Below the pieces are notes generated by a model, which saw nothing but the letters and a program-made list of their open reading frames with translations, had not been told where the DNA came from and ran no database searches. A DNA stretch of 64,000 bases, taken from positions 16,425 to 80,424 of the forward strand of contig JABIVD010000007.1 of assembly GCA_018667335.1 (NCBI GenBank), given 5' to 3'. Within the stretch, counting starts at the first letter, position 1. Each line of letters opens with the position of its first letter. The translations under genes and the position numbers were made by a program. Positions 1-9,600 of this stretch are shown here, piece by piece. This DNA is from Rhodospirillaceae bacterium (lineage in GTDB: Bacteria; Pseudomonadota; Alphaproteobacteria; UBA6615).

Positions 1-3
1 AGT

Positions 4-77
4 TGGCTGGGGCGGCAGGGTTCGAACCTGCGATCACGGGATCAAAGCCCGATGCCTTACCACTTGGCTACGCCCCA
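4..77 (-). tRNA. tRNA-Gln (anticodon TTG)
   Basis: Reading the minus strand from 77, the acceptor arm TGGGGCG pairs with CGCCCCA at 14-8. It is followed by discriminator G and an encoded CCA at 6-4. The T arm has GGTTCGAACCC. The anticodon loop reads CTTTGAT, giving anticodon TTG for glutamine. All cloverleaf arms can be drawn. It lies downstream of gmd on the same strand. Confidence 0.95.
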
Positions 78-133
78 AGGCCGACTGCAGGGTCTATATC
101 GCCCTTGCCGACGCGATCCGCAAGCCGCCCGGC

Positions 134-1204
134 TCAATCGGAACTTTGGTGGATGTCTTTCTCCGAGCGCATGAGCTCGAGATCCGCCGCGACCATCTCT
201 TTGACGAGCTGGGGAAATGGCGTTGTGTGTTGCCAACCAAGCACCCGTTTCGCCTTGGCCGGATCGCCGAGCAGGAGGTCCACTTCGGTCGGCCGAAAGT
301 AACGCGGATCGATGGCGATCAGCGTCTCACCGGTCTTTGCGTCCTCGCCAACCTCATCGACACCCTCGCCATGCCAGACGATGGTTCGACCGACTTCCTT
401 GAACGCCAGTTCAACGAATTCCCGGACCGCATGGGTCTCGCCCGTCGCGAGAACGAAATCATCGGGTTCATCATGCTGCACGATGCGCCACATGCCCTCG
501 ACATAGTCGCGCGCATGACCCCAATCGCGCTTGGCATCCATGTTGCCGAGGAACAATTGTTTCTGCAGACCGAGCTCGATCGCGGCGACCGCGCGGGTGA
601 TCTTGCGCGTGACGAACGTCTCGCCGCGGATCGGACTCTCATGGTTGAACAGGATGCCATTCGTGGCATGCATCCCATAGGCCTCACGGTAGTTCACCGT
701 GATCCAGTAGCCATATAATTTCGCCACGGCATAGGGGCTGCGCGGATAAAATGGCGTCGTCTCGCTCTGGGGTGTTTCCTGCACCTTGCCATAGAGCTCG
801 GACGTCGATGCCTGGTAGTAGCGGGTCGCGTCTTCCAGCTTCAGAATGCGGATCGCCTCAAGCAGACGCAACGCCCCCATCGCGTCCGCATTTGCCGTAT
901 ATTCAGCCGTATCAAAACTGACCTGCACATGGCTCTGCGCCGCCAGATTGTAAATCTCGGTGGGTTGAACTTCCTGGATCAGCCGGATCAGGTTGGTCGC
1001 ATCCGTCATGTCTCCGAAATGGAGATGGAACCCCACGCCGGTCTCATGGGGATCGCTATAAAGATGGTCGACGCGGCCGGTATTGAAAGACGATGAGCGG
1101 CGTTTTACCCCGTGAACCTCATAGCCCTTTTCCAATAGAAGGTCGGCCAGATAGGCCCCGTCCTGTCCCGTCACGCCGGTGATGAGGGCAACGTTTTTGG
1201 CCAT
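134..1204 (-). CDS. gmd: GDP-mannose 4,6-dehydratase
   Basis: This 356-residue cytosolic short-chain dehydrogenase/reductase converts GDP-mannose to GDP-4-keto-6-deoxymannose, the first step toward GDP-fucose, GDP-rhamnose or GDP-perosamine for surface polysaccharide. The NADP-binding TGVTGQDG lies at residues 10-16. The catalytic residues are Thr/Ser and Glu in STSELYGK (about 133-140) and the YxxxK pair Tyr158 and Lys162. [15 protein letters not shown] near residue 35 is the Gmd signature that contacts the nucleotide and the tetramer interface. Length is normal for the family. GGAG lies nine bases before the ATG. No partner reductase or epimerase gene is visible on this side, so the final sugar is unknown. 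Confidence 0.96.
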   Translation of the reverse strand: MAKNVALITGVTGQDGAYLADLLLEKGYEVHGVKRRSSSFNTGRVDHLYSDPHETGVGFHLHFGDMTDATNLIRLIQEVQPTEIYNLAAQSHVQVSFDTAEYTANADAMGALRLLEAIRILKLEDATRYYQASTSELYGKVQETPQSETTPFYPRSPYAVAKLYGYWITVNYREAYGMHATNGILFNHESPIRGETFVTRKITRAVAAIELGLQKQLFLGNMDAKRDWGHARDYVEGMWRIVQHDEPDDFVLATGETHAVREFVELAFKEVGRTIVWHGEGVDEVGEDAKTGETLIAIDPRYFRPTEVDLLLGDPAKAKRVLGWQHTTPFPQLVKEMVAADLELMRSEKDIHQSSD

Positions 1205-1269
1205 GTCAGAGGCTCCACTATGAGATAGGTCTCGACATACGCGGGTATGCGCAGGCGATATGCGGCGCG

Positions 1270-1299
1270 ACTATACTTGTCGGGATCAAGCGCAGACAA
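1270..1299 (-). promoter_or_regulatory. Candidate sigma70 promoter for gmd
   Basis: On the minus strand TTGTCT (1299-1294) and TATAGT (1275-1270) are separated by 18 bases, a 4/6 and a 5/6 match to the -35 and -10 consensus. Transcription would begin near 1262, leaving a leader of about 58 bases before the gmd ATG. This is inferred from sequence only. Confidence 0.5.
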
Positions 1300-1521
1300 G
1301 ACCGGACAGCAAACGGCAGGCCATACCTTCGGGTGATCACACCCGATTACCCGACATACGAGACATCTCCAGCGCCACCGGAGATCCGACCATGACGTCG
1401 ACCAAATCCCGGGAACAGCGACCGGGACGTTGAACGATCCCAACGACCAGTTTCGTGTGACCAGCCGACAAACCGAGGACCACCGCGAACGCAAATCGAC
1501 CGTTCGACCAGACTCTGCAAC

Positions 1522-1543
1522 CCCCGGTAATCCGGGGCTTTTT
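1522..1543 (+). terminator. Orphan intrinsic terminator
   Basis: CCCCGG and CCGGGG form a six-pair all-GC stem around the loop TAAT, followed by C and five T. The T run exists only in the plus direction. No plus-strand gene lies upstream in the window, since gmd runs the other way. Confidence 0.75.
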
Positions 1544-1902
1544 ACCCGCACTACCGTAGTGCCGCAGAGGTAAACCATGTATGTCCAAATGTATGGCGGC
1601 ATCGGATCTCGGAATCTGATCTCCGGAGCGACAGCGACTTTTGTTTTCTCCAAAATTCTGAATACCGGCGGCACTACCGGTCGTACATCATCACGAACTC
1701 GTTGATTCCAATCGCAGAGTGGCGGTTTTTTCATGTTTTCAAGTGTGTGAAAAAAGTGCATCAATACCGCTGTAGAATTGTTTAGTGGAATTCGGCGGTG
1801 ACAATCCCATATTGGGACCGCGTACTACCGAGTTCTAATTGTCGCAATACATGGGCCTATTCGGGCACTACGTATCGAATGAGCGGGATCAGATAACTTC
1901 CA

Positions 1903-2481
1903 ATGGCTGCTAACTCACCCTGGAGCGTAAAGGGCGTTGACCCTGAAGCGCGCGAGGCGGCGAAAATTGCCGCGCGCAAGCAGGGCGTCAATGTCGGCCG
2001 CTGGCTGTCCCAGACAATCCTGGCGGCGGCATCTGAAGAACTGCGTACGAAGCGTAACGATTCCGACGACCGGTTTGCCGACAACGGAAACAATGCGAAC
2101 CGGCCCCGCGAAGTGCATCGCGAAGAGCAGCACTATGACAATCCCCCGCGCCAGGACAACACGCCGAGCGGCCCCCCGGCATTGACGGCCGAGGCCGTGC
2201 TCGAAAGCATTCAGAAACTGGCCAGTCGGATCGAGCAATCCGAGCATCGAACGACCGAAGCGATCCAGCCGATCGCGCAAAAGGTCGGCGAACTTGGAGA
2301 GCAAATCGAAGAGATCAAATCCACTGCGGGTGGCGCATCCACGGCCCCTGTCGAACGCGCGATGATGCGATTGTCTGAACGCCTTGATCGGATGGAAGAC
2401 ACCTCCAAGGGTCCGAGCCGGCCGAGCCGAACATCGGACGATGGCGCCGGGTTCCTCGGCCGCCTGTTCGGGCGCGACTAA
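1903..2481 (+). CDS. PodJ-like N-terminal-domain protein
   Basis: This 192-residue soluble protein begins with SPWSVKGVDPEAREAAKIAA and continues into VGRWLSQTI. That block is characteristic of the N terminus of alphaproteobacterial PodJ-type polar localisation factors, and its fold resembles a ribbon-helix-helix. Residues about 105-165 form a predicted coiled coil (LESIQKLASRIEQSE and following). The tail ends in FLGRLFGRD, a possible short amphipathic helix. A full-length PodJ-like protein would continue into a membrane segment, Sel1 repeats and a peptidoglycan-binding domain. Here those parts are encoded by the next gene, 218 bases downstream on the same strand. A polarity or envelope role is inferred from the homology and that context. 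Confidence 0.65.
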   Translation: MAANSPWSVKGVDPEAREAAKIAARKQGVNVGRWLSQTILAAASEELRTKRNDSDDRFADNGNNANRPREVHREEQHYDNPPRQDNTPSGPPALTAEAVLESIQKLASRIEQSEHRTTEAIQPIAQKVGELGEQIEEIKSTAGGASTAPVERAMMRLSERLDRMEDTSKGPSRPSRTSDDGAGFLGRLFGRD

Positions 2482-2699
2482 CACCTCACCCACTGTCGGT
2501 CTCTCCGCTTATGTGACGCGGTACTATGGTCCTCGTTGTTCGTTTGTCCCCGTCCCGAATGCCTCCGTTCAAGTCTCGGTTACAGGCGCGGCGGGTCGCT
2601 TGAAAAGACGAACGAGGATTTGAATAATTCGCACGATCAGCGGGACGATCAGATCCGCCGACCGGGAAACCCGAAAGCGAAGACCCAACGACGCAAACC

Positions 2700-4972
2700 A
2701 TGGCCGATCGCGAAGACGAAACCTCATTATCCGCCGAAGAACAGATCATGCGCGCGCTCGAAGAGCTCGGGTCGATCGTCGATTCCCAGGCCGACCGGTT
2801 GTCGGTAAAACTGGCGCCGGTAAACCGATCCGTCGAGGCGATTGAACGGAAGCTCGAAGAGCTGGGCTATGGCCCGGCAAATCAGACCGGTCACGACGTG
2901 GTGCGGCCCGACGGTCCGGTATCGGACTTCGAGGGGACGGGTCTCGATGAGGACGAACCCGAACCCCTGGCAATCACGACCACGCACGGCCAATCCGACG
3001 GCGACGAAACGCAGCATCTCGAACCTCATGAGGATGCCGGGTCTCCGCACCAGGACGAACCTCCTGTCGTTGCCGAACCTCCCGAGGATGCCATACCTCC
3101 CGAGGATGACGAACCTCCCGAACATCTCGAATCCGACGATCAAGGACCCGAAGGCGACGAGACGACCGTCGACCATCCGAGCGACACGGATCCAGACGTC
3201 AGTTGGGTGCGCGATGATGATGTCGGCAATGAAGCAAGCGGCACCACCGCAGCAGAAAACAAATTCGAAACCGAATTTGCAGATGAGAACGAATTCGCCG
3301 ACGAAAACGAATTCGAAGCCGATGACGGCACCGCCGAACGGTGGGAAGAGGATATCGCCGAGACGCCGGCCGACCTTCCGTTCGAGGCCGAGGGGTTAAC
3401 TGAAGAAGACATCAGCCTCGCCGACGAATCACTCAAATCCGAACTCGTGAATCTGTTCGACGACGGCGAACACGCGACCAGGCAGGAGCCCTCTCTGGGG
3501 CCCTCCACGATGCCGCCGCCCGTCCCGAGCGTCCCCAAGCGATCCCGCCCCATGTATTTGCTGGTGCTGGCACTGCTGTTCCTGGTGGGCAGCGTCGGCA
3601 TTGGCGCCTTCGTCTGGCTCGAACTCACAACGCCAGAGCTGCCTGTTGCGATCAATGACAGTCTGACGACGGATACGCCGGCCCCGACCACCGACGCGAC
3701 ACCCGAACCCAACAGCGTCCTCCCGTCGGCCGCCCCTGCCCCGACTGCCCCGGCCGCCCCTGCCCCTGCCGCCCCTGCCGCCCTGGCCGCCCCTGCCGCC
3801 CCTGCCCCTGCCGCCCAAGCGCCCAAGCGCCCAACCCGGTGGCGCCGTCTCGCGAAACGCCCGCACCGCCGTCTCGGGAGACGCCCGCACCGAAGAACGC
3901 CGAGGCGAACAAAAACGAGATCGCCGAGCTGCCCGATCCCGAACTGACAACCGAAGCAGCATCGACAAACGCCGCGCCCCTCACCGCGGACAACTCAGGC
4001 GCCGAGACACCAACACAACCCGCGGAGAAAGAGGAAGCGCCTGCGTCCCTCAATCCGGAGGTCGACGCACTCCACGATCTGGCGATGGCAGGCGATAGCG
4101 TTGCGCAAAATGAACTCGCGATCCGATATCTGTTGGGCCGCGGCATCGCACAAAACTACGACCAGGCCGCGCGATGGCTTCAGGAAGCCGCCGCCGGCGG
4201 GGTCGTCAGCGCACAATATAATCTGGGTGTTCTCTATGATTCCGGCCGCGGGGTTGAGGCGGATCCGGTCGAGGCACTGATCTGGTTCCACAGCGCGGCC
4301 GAAAAGGGACATGGCCGCGCGCAGTATGCGCTCGCCGCCGCATATGCGGCAGGACGGGGCATCGAGCGCGATTCCGATATGGCTCTGAAATGGTTGCGGC
4401 GTGCAGCCGAGGAAAACATCCTCGAAGCGCAGAGCTCGCTCGCCAATATCCTGGCAACATCACCCGTGTCGCCCGACAGCCTGACGGATGCCTATTACTG
4501 GTATCGACTGGCCGATGCGAACGGCGACAGCAAAGCCGCCGACCGGGCAGAGTTGGTCGCGGCGCGCCTGACACCGGCAGAACGCGCTGACGTCAATCGC
4601 CGTGTGTCGGCGTTCATCGCCGCGAACATCACCGCCAAACGGCCGCGGATCACCCCTTCGGTGTCACCCGCGCCACCAGCTCCGCCCGCACCACCGGCAC
4701 CGCCGGTCTCCGCACCGCGCGCGCCCAATGCATCGCCGGCAGGCACGCAGAACGCGACAGCCCGCGCCGAATCGAACGCAAAAACCATCGGCAGAATACA
4801 AACCCTGCTGATGTCCGTTGGATTTGATCCTGGTCCGGCCACCGGTTCGCTCAACGCGAAAACGCACGATGCCATCCGCGACTATCAACGCGCGCTCGGC
4901 CTCGACATAGACGGACAACCATCCAAGAGCCTGCTTTCGCATCTACGCCAGATCTCGGGGCTCCGGAAGTAA
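2700..4972 (+). pseudogene. PodJ-like Sel1/peptidoglycan-binding membrane protein, frameshifted
   Basis: Two overlapping frames make one protein of about 754 residues. The first part (2700 to about 3830) starts with a short coiled coil (LEELGSIVDSQADRLSVKL), then a long acidic linker with repeats such as FADENEFADENEF. One membrane helix follows near residues 280-302 (YLLVLALLFLVGSVGIG), then an Ala/Pro-rich linker. The second frame (about 3831-4972) carries three to four Sel1-type repeats (LGRGI, DSGRGVEADPVEA, AAGRGIERDSDMA), a second Pro/Ala linker and a C-terminal PG_binding_1 domain (IQTLLMSVGFDPGP onward). The order coiled coil, membrane helix, periplasmic Sel1 and peptidoglycan binding matches PodJ. 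Removing one copy of an 8-bp tandem repeat at 3813-3828 joins the frames exactly. As written, the first frame runs on to a stop at 3947 with an Arg-rich nonsense tail. Confidence 0.75.
3813..3834. repeat. 8-bp tandem repeat at a frameshift
   Basis: The unit GCCCAAGC occurs at 3813-3820 and 3821-3828, with a partial third copy GCCCAA at 3829-3834. Because the unit is not a multiple of three, gain or loss of a copy moves the reading frame. One copy fewer restores a single open frame from 2700 to 4972. Confidence 0.9.
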
Positions 4973-4994
4973 GCCACGCACGCACCGGTCAGTC

Positions 4995-5903
4995 TTATCG
5001 GGTCGAATGCCCTGTCCGCGTCGACCGCATCCACCAGTCGGGATGACGCGCACCGATATCCCGCGCCGCAGCTTTGCATGCCTCTTCATTGTCAAAGATT
5101 GCAAAGCAGGTCGGCCCGCTGCCGCTCATCCGCGCCAGCTGGCAACCGCGCGCGTGCGCAAGGGTCTCCAGCACGTCGGAGATCACGGGGCAAAGTCCTT
5201 GCGCGGGACCGGTCAGGTCGTTGCTTTGACGTCCCAGGAACGCGAGAACGGATGCGGGTGTCGCAACGTCCGCCGATGCCAGGTCGCTGTCCACAACGGG
5301 GTCGGCCGGAGCGTACGCACCGAACACCTGCGCCGTGCTCAGAGGCACGCGCGGATTGACCAACAGCAGGTCCAGATCCGCACAGTTCGAAACCGGGGTG
5401 ACCTGCTCTCCAGCGCCCGCGATCCAGGCCGGCCGGCTGTGAAGGCACATCGGGACATCCGCACCCAAGCCCTCCGCCAGCGCCAGCACGCGCGGGTCGT
5501 CCGGGTCGACGCCCCATTCCCGGCAGACGAGGCGAATCGCGGCCGCCGCATCGGCGGACCCGCCACCGAGACCAGCCGCCACCGGGATGTTCTTTTCCAG
5601 TGTGATCTTAAACGCAGATGCCCGCCCGCAGATCGCCGCAAGCCCGGCAACGGCGCGCGCGGTCAAATCCTCGTCGGACCGATCCGGCAGTTCGATTGCA
5701 TAGGGCCCGGTCCGCGCAAGCTCGAAACTGTCCGACGGTGCCAGTTGCAGGTGGTCGCCAAACGCAGAGAACACGACGAGGCTTTCAAGCGCATGATATC
5801 CGTCCGTGCCCCGGGACCCGACATGCAGAAACAGATTGATTTTCGCCGCAGCAAGCTCGCGCCGCGCCGCCGTATCGGACGTCGTGTCTGCGACTCCGCC
5901 CAC
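4995..5903 (-). CDS. ispE: 4-diphosphocytidyl-2-C-methyl-D-erythritol kinase
   Basis: This 302-residue GHMP-family kinase phosphorylates CDP-methylerythritol with ATP in the MEP pathway to isopentenyl diphosphate. AAKINLFLHV at residues 19-28 holds the substrate lysine. The GHMP phosphate-binding loop VAAGLGGGSADAAAA lies at about 108-122. The C-terminal GSGPTCFAIF is the third conserved motif. It sits four bases behind the TPR gene on the same strand and is probably cotranscribed with it. A second MEP enzyme, ispH, lies elsewhere in the window, so the pathway genes are dispersed. Confidence 0.95.
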   Translation of the reverse strand: MGGVADTTSDTAARRELAAAKINLFLHVGSRGTDGYHALESLVVFSAFGDHLQLAPSDSFELARTGPYAIELPDRSDEDLTARAVAGLAAICGRASAFKITLEKNIPVAAGLGGGSADAAAAIRLVCREWGVDPDDPRVLALAEGLGADVPMCLHSRPAWIAGAGEQVTPVSNCADLDLLLVNPRVPLSTAQVFGAYAPADPVVDSDLASADVATPASVLAFLGRQSNDLTGPAQGLCPVISDVLETLAHARGCQLARMSGSGPTCFAIFDNEEACKAAARDIGARHPDWWMRSTRTGHSTR

Positions 5904-5907
5904 GCCC

Positions 5908-7689
5908 TTAGAGGTCGCGCTTCTTGCCCGGAGGCAGCGGCTTGGGAATTTTCTTCCCGCCCAGCTTCAGTCGGAGTTCCGCCTCGACATCACGGTCGGG
6001 CTCCAGGGAAAGCGACCGCATCCATTGGAAACGGGCCTCCAGCTTGCGGCCGACGGCCCAATAGGCGTCGCCGAGATGATCATTGATCACCGGGTCGCCC
6101 GCCTCCAGCGCCACGGCACGCTCGAGATGAACCACCGCGGCCTCGAAATCTCCGAGGCGGTACAAGACCCAACCGAGTGAGTCCGTGATGTATCCGTCAC
6201 GGGGCCGCTTCTCGACAGCCGTTTCGATCATTTTCCTGGCACGTTCCAGATGCACGCCCTGTTCAACCCAGCTATAGCCGAGATAATTGAGCACCAAAGG
6301 CTGGTCGGGAGAAATATCGAGCGCCTGCAGGAAATCCTGTTCGGCGCGGTCCCAGCGCTTGGCGCGCTCCAGCGCGATACCGCGCGTGTAGAGGAGCCCC
6401 CAATCGGGCTCGCCATCCATGCGTTTGGCCGCCTGATCATAGGCTGCGACCGCATCGTCGAAACGCTCGGTCACCCGAAACAGGTCCGCCAACGCACGCG
6501 GCGCATCGGCGCGCTCCGGCCGTTCGGAGGACATGGCACGCAGCAGCCGAATGGCATCGTCGCTCTCACCCTGCGCGTGCATCGCATCGGCAACACCGAG
6601 CCGCGCGTACCAATTGTAGGGCGACCGTGGATCAATCGTCTCGTAGGCCTCGATCGCGAGATCTTCGCGCTCGCGTGCCTCCAGAAGCTGGGCGAGGGAA
6701 AATTTCGCGCTCGCATCATTGGGGGCCAGATCAAGCGCCATGCGAACAAAGAGCAATGCCTCGGTCCGCAGTTGCTCGCGGTTCAGCAGGCTCGCAACGT
6801 TGCGAAACACCTCGGACGCGCCCGCACGAACATCGGCCACGAGGCGGTCGGGCTCAGCGCGCCCTTCAACCACGGCCAGTGCCGGTTCAATAAGCAGGGT
6901 TTGGGGATTGCGCGCCACGAAGTCGGCGACAAGCTTTGCAGCCTCTTCCGTCTTGCCGTTGCGGACGAGAAAACGGGCGAATGAATCGATGAGTTGTAAC
7001 GAAGGCCGATCACCCGATGCCGCGAAGGTCCGGCGGAAGGCCGCCTCGGCACCAACGATATCGCCGCCGAGGTCAGCAATCAGCGCCTGATGGAAGCCGG
7101 CGACCGGAGCGAGGCCCGCGTTCCCCGCCATCGCGTCGAGTGCGGCGACGCCATCCGCCGTCCGCCCCTCACCCGCCAGCAACCATGCCTTCAACAACGG
7201 CGCGATGATGCCATTGACCCCGGAATCCGGAATCCCGTCCAGAAGCGCAAGAGACCTGGTGTGTTCGCCCTGGTGCAGGGCACGCACCACGAGCGTGTAG
7301 ACAACCAGCGGATCCTGGGGACGGGTCGCAATGAGTTCATCCGCAATGGCCGCAGCATCCTCGAAGCGGCCGGCGCCCACCATCACCAGGTGGGCACGGC
7401 GGCTCATGATTTCGCTGCGCGGAACCTCGCTGAGCACGCCTGTCGTCAGGTCAGCCGCCGCCACGAGATTGCCGACGGATTCAGCGTGCCGGGCCGCCAG
7501 GAAACGCCCAGCGACCGACAGGCCGATATCGAATGATTGCCCCTCGAGATCGATTTGCAATCCCGGCGATCCGGACCGGCCGTATGTCGCGGCCTCTGCC
7601 GTCAGCACCGAGGCGCCCAGAAGCGCCGCGAACGCAAGGCCTGCCGAAAGGGGAATTCTCATGAGCATCACTTTTCTGAGCCGATCCAA
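5908..7689 (-). CDS. Exported tetratricopeptide-repeat protein
   Basis: This 593-residue protein has an N-terminal signal peptide (RIPLSAGLAFAALLGASVL, then AEA) and otherwise consists of TPR-type helical hairpins. Clear ones are near the C terminus (PDQPLVLNYLGYSWVEQG, DGYITDSLGWVLYRLGD, AGDPVINDHLGDAYWAVG). Such proteins act as periplasmic or membrane-associated scaffolds; no catalytic motif is visible. Methionines 8 and 10 are alternative starts and would give a tidier signal peptide. It lies directly upstream of ispE, a pairing I recall as common in alphaproteobacteria. The specific partner is unknown. Confidence 0.85.
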   Translation of the reverse strand: MDRLRKVMLMRIPLSAGLAFAALLGASVLTAEAATYGRSGSPGLQIDLEGQSFDIGLSVAGRFLAARHAESVGNLVAAADLTTGVLSEVPRSEIMSRRAHLVMVGAGRFEDAAAIADELIATRPQDPLVVYTLVVRALHQGEHTRSLALLDGIPDSGVNGIIAPLLKAWLLAGEGRTADGVAALDAMAGNAGLAPVAGFHQALIADLGGDIVGAEAAFRRTFAASGDRPSLQLIDSFARFLVRNGKTEEAAKLVADFVARNPQTLLIEPALAVVEGRAEPDRLVADVRAGASEVFRNVASLLNREQLRTEALLFVRMALDLAPNDASAKFSLAQLLEAREREDLAIEAYETIDPRSPYNWYARLGVADAMHAQGESDDAIRLLRAMSSERPERADAPRALADLFRVTERFDDAVAAYDQAAKRMDGEPDWGLLYTRGIALERAKRWDRAEQDFLQALDISPDQPLVLNYLGYSWVEQGVHLERARKMIETAVEKRPRDGYITDSLGWVLYRLGDFEAAVVHLERAVALEAGDPVINDHLGDAYWAVGRKLEARFQWMRSLSLEPDRDVEAELRLKLGGKKIPKPLPPGKKRDL

Positions 7690-7787
7690 AATATGTATGC
7701 CTGTCGCGCACCTGTGTCGAATCTAGCCGGACCAGACAGTCCGGATGTCACAACTTGTCGTGACGCGCCGGTCATGCACTACGCCAT

Positions 7788-9452
7788 TTACATATTGGGA
7801 TAGTTCGGCCCACCGCCACCCTCGGGTGCAACCCAGACGATATTCTGGGTCGGATCCTTGATGTCGCAGGTCTTGCAGTGGACGCAATTCTGGGCGTTGA
7901 TCTGCAACCGTGGATTCGACCCGTCGTCATCTGTCAGGATTTCGTAGACCGATGCCGGGCAGAAACGCTGCTCGGGGGCATCGTAGAGCTCGAGATTGAC
8001 CGTGATCGGCACCGCCGGGTCCTTCAGGGTGAGATGGACCGGCTGGTTTTCCTCATGGTTGGTGTTCGAGATGAACACCGACGAGAGCTTGTCGAAGCTG
8101 ACCTCCCCATCGGGCCTGGGATAGTCGATCGGCTTGTGCCTGGTCTTGGGCTCGAGGGTCTCGTGATCGGCATGGCCGTGCTTGAGCGTCCACGGTGCGC
8201 GGCCGCGCAGGATCACCTGGTCGAACCCGGCCAGCAGCGTCCCCATCAGCAATCCGAACCTGAATGCCGGGCGGAAGTTGCGCGCCCGCACGAGCTCCTT
8301 GTAGGCCCAGGAGGCCTTGAATGCGGCGGTGAAGCCGTCGAGAACCGGCCCCGGCGCGGCGTCGCCGGTCAGGGCCGCGAACGCGGCATCGGCCGCGAGC
8401 ATCCCCGACTTCATCGCCGTGTGGGTGCCCTTGATCTTCGGCACGTTCAACGTGCCCGCCTCACAACCGATCAGCGCGCCGCCGGGAAACACCATCTCCG
8501 GCAGGGATTGCACGCCGCCTTCGTTCAAGGCCCGCGCACCATAGGAGATGCGCTTTCCGCCTTCGAAGGTGGGCCGCACAGACGGGTGGGTCTTGAAGCG
8601 CTGGAATTCGTCGAACGGTGACAGGTAGGGATTCTTGTAGTCCAGGCCGATCACAAAGCCGACCGCCACCTGATTGTCCTCCAGATGATACAGAAACGAG
8701 CCCCCGTAAGTCTTCGCATCCATCGGCCAGCCGGCCGTGTGCACCACCAGGCCAGCCTGGTGCTGATCGGGGTCGACCTCCCACAGCTCCTTGATGCCGA
8801 TCCCGTAGGTCTGCGCCTCCACATTGGCACGCAGATCGAACCGGTCCATCAGCTGGAGGCCCAGATGCCCGCGGCAGCCCTCGGCGAAGAAGGTGTAGCG
8901 CGCATGCAGCTCGATGCCCTGGGTGTAATTCGCAGTCGGCGCGCCATCAACGCCGACCCCCATATCTCCGGTCGCGACGCCGCGCACCGCGCCTTCTTCG
9001 TCGAACAGCACTTCAGTCGCCGCGAATCCCGGATATATCTCGACCCCCAGCGCTTCGGCCTGTTCGCCCAGCCAGCGCGCCAGGTTGCCGAGCGAGATGA
9101 TGTGATTGCCGTGGTTCTTCAGCGTGGGCGGCAGCAGCGAAGTCGGGATCGACGTCGCGCCGGTCTCGCGCAGGAACAGGAACTTCTCATCACTGACCGG
9201 GGTCTTTATCGGCGCATCCATCTCGCGCCAGTCCGGCAGCAACTCGTCGAGCGCCCGGGTCTCGAGCACCGCGCCCGACAGGATATGCGCGCCAACCTCC
9301 GAGCCCTTCTCCAGCACGCAGACGCCGATCTCCGCATCGGCCTCGGCCGCGCGTTGCTTCAGACGGATCGCGGCCGCCAGACCAGATGGGCCCGCCCCGA
9401 CGATCACCACGTCGTAGGCCATCGATTCGCGTTCGGTTGCCTCTTCGCTCAT
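7788..9452 (-). CDS. Electron transfer flavoprotein-ubiquinone oxidoreductase
   Basis: This 554-residue membrane-associated FAD and 4Fe-4S enzyme passes electrons from reduced ETF, and so from fatty- and amino-acid dehydrogenases, to ubiquinone. [17 protein letters not shown] at residues 15-31 is the FAD-binding motif. The C-terminal ferredoxin-like region supplies cluster cysteines at about 498, 523, 526 and 529 ([22 protein letters not shown]). A longer frame exists, but the start at 9452 ([10 protein letters not shown]) puts GGAG nine bases upstream and matches the family N terminus. The etfAB genes are not in this window. Confidence 0.95.
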   Translation of the reverse strand: MSEEATERESMAYDVVIVGAGPSGLAAAIRLKQRAAEADAEIGVCVLEKGSEVGAHILSGAVLETRALDELLPDWREMDAPIKTPVSDEKFLFLRETGATSIPTSLLPPTLKNHGNHIISLGNLARWLGEQAEALGVEIYPGFAATEVLFDEEGAVRGVATGDMGVGVDGAPTANYTQGIELHARYTFFAEGCRGHLGLQLMDRFDLRANVEAQTYGIGIKELWEVDPDQHQAGLVVHTAGWPMDAKTYGGSFLYHLEDNQVAVGFVIGLDYKNPYLSPFDEFQRFKTHPSVRPTFEGGKRISYGARALNEGGVQSLPEMVFPGGALIGCEAGTLNVPKIKGTHTAMKSGMLAADAAFAALTGDAAPGPVLDGFTAAFKASWAYKELVRARNFRPAFRFGLLMGTLLAGFDQVILRGRAPWTLKHGHADHETLEPKTRHKPIDYPRPDGEVSFDKLSSVFISNTNHEENQPVHLTLKDPAVPITVNLELYDAPEQRFCPASVYEILTDDDGSNPRLQINAQNCVHCKTCDIKDPTQNIVWVAPEGGGGPNYPNM

Positions 9453-9600
9453 GTTAGAAATCTCCAAGACTCGATATGCTCTATTCTCAAGGAACCATGA
9501 CCCACCGCGATTCACAACCGGGCGTTTGCGACGCTCTCACCCACCGAACAGACGCGGTTCCACGAGGTCGTTCCACGGCCAAAATATATGGTCATCCGGC

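Larger units (their letters stand above)
1205..1902. other. Gene-poor regulatory stretch between gmd and a PodJ-like gene
   Basis: No convincing gene is seen; open frames here lack family features. The stretch holds the gmd promoter, a plus-strand intrinsic terminator at 1522-1543, a 15-bp palindrome at 1548-1562 (GCACTAC, central C, GTAGTGC), repeats of ACTACCG near 1550, 1673 and 1824, an AT-rich dyad TTTTTTCA/TGAAAAAA at 1726-1755, a dyad TCCCA-TAT-TGGGA at 1805-1817, and GANTC methylation sites at 1511, 1612 and 1704. It looks like regulatory DNA, possibly with a small RNA gene ending at the terminator. Confidence 0.6.

Noticed and set aside
1171..1764. Open frame of 197 codons on the minus strand upstream of gmd
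   Set aside because: It overlaps the gmd start, is rich in Trp, Arg and Cys with no domain, and crosses the promoter and dyads. It looks like chance in GC-rich DNA.
7738..7775. GTCAC/GTGAC dyad between the TPR and ETF-QO genes, considered as a terminator
   Set aside because: The arms are five bases, the loop is eight, and no T run follows in either direction.
9546..9573. GAAC-N7-GTTC and GTTC-N9-GTTC before the uracil glycosylase gene, considered as an SOS box
   Set aside because: The alphaproteobacterial LexA box is a direct repeat with seven bases between halves; here the orientation or spacing is wrong.
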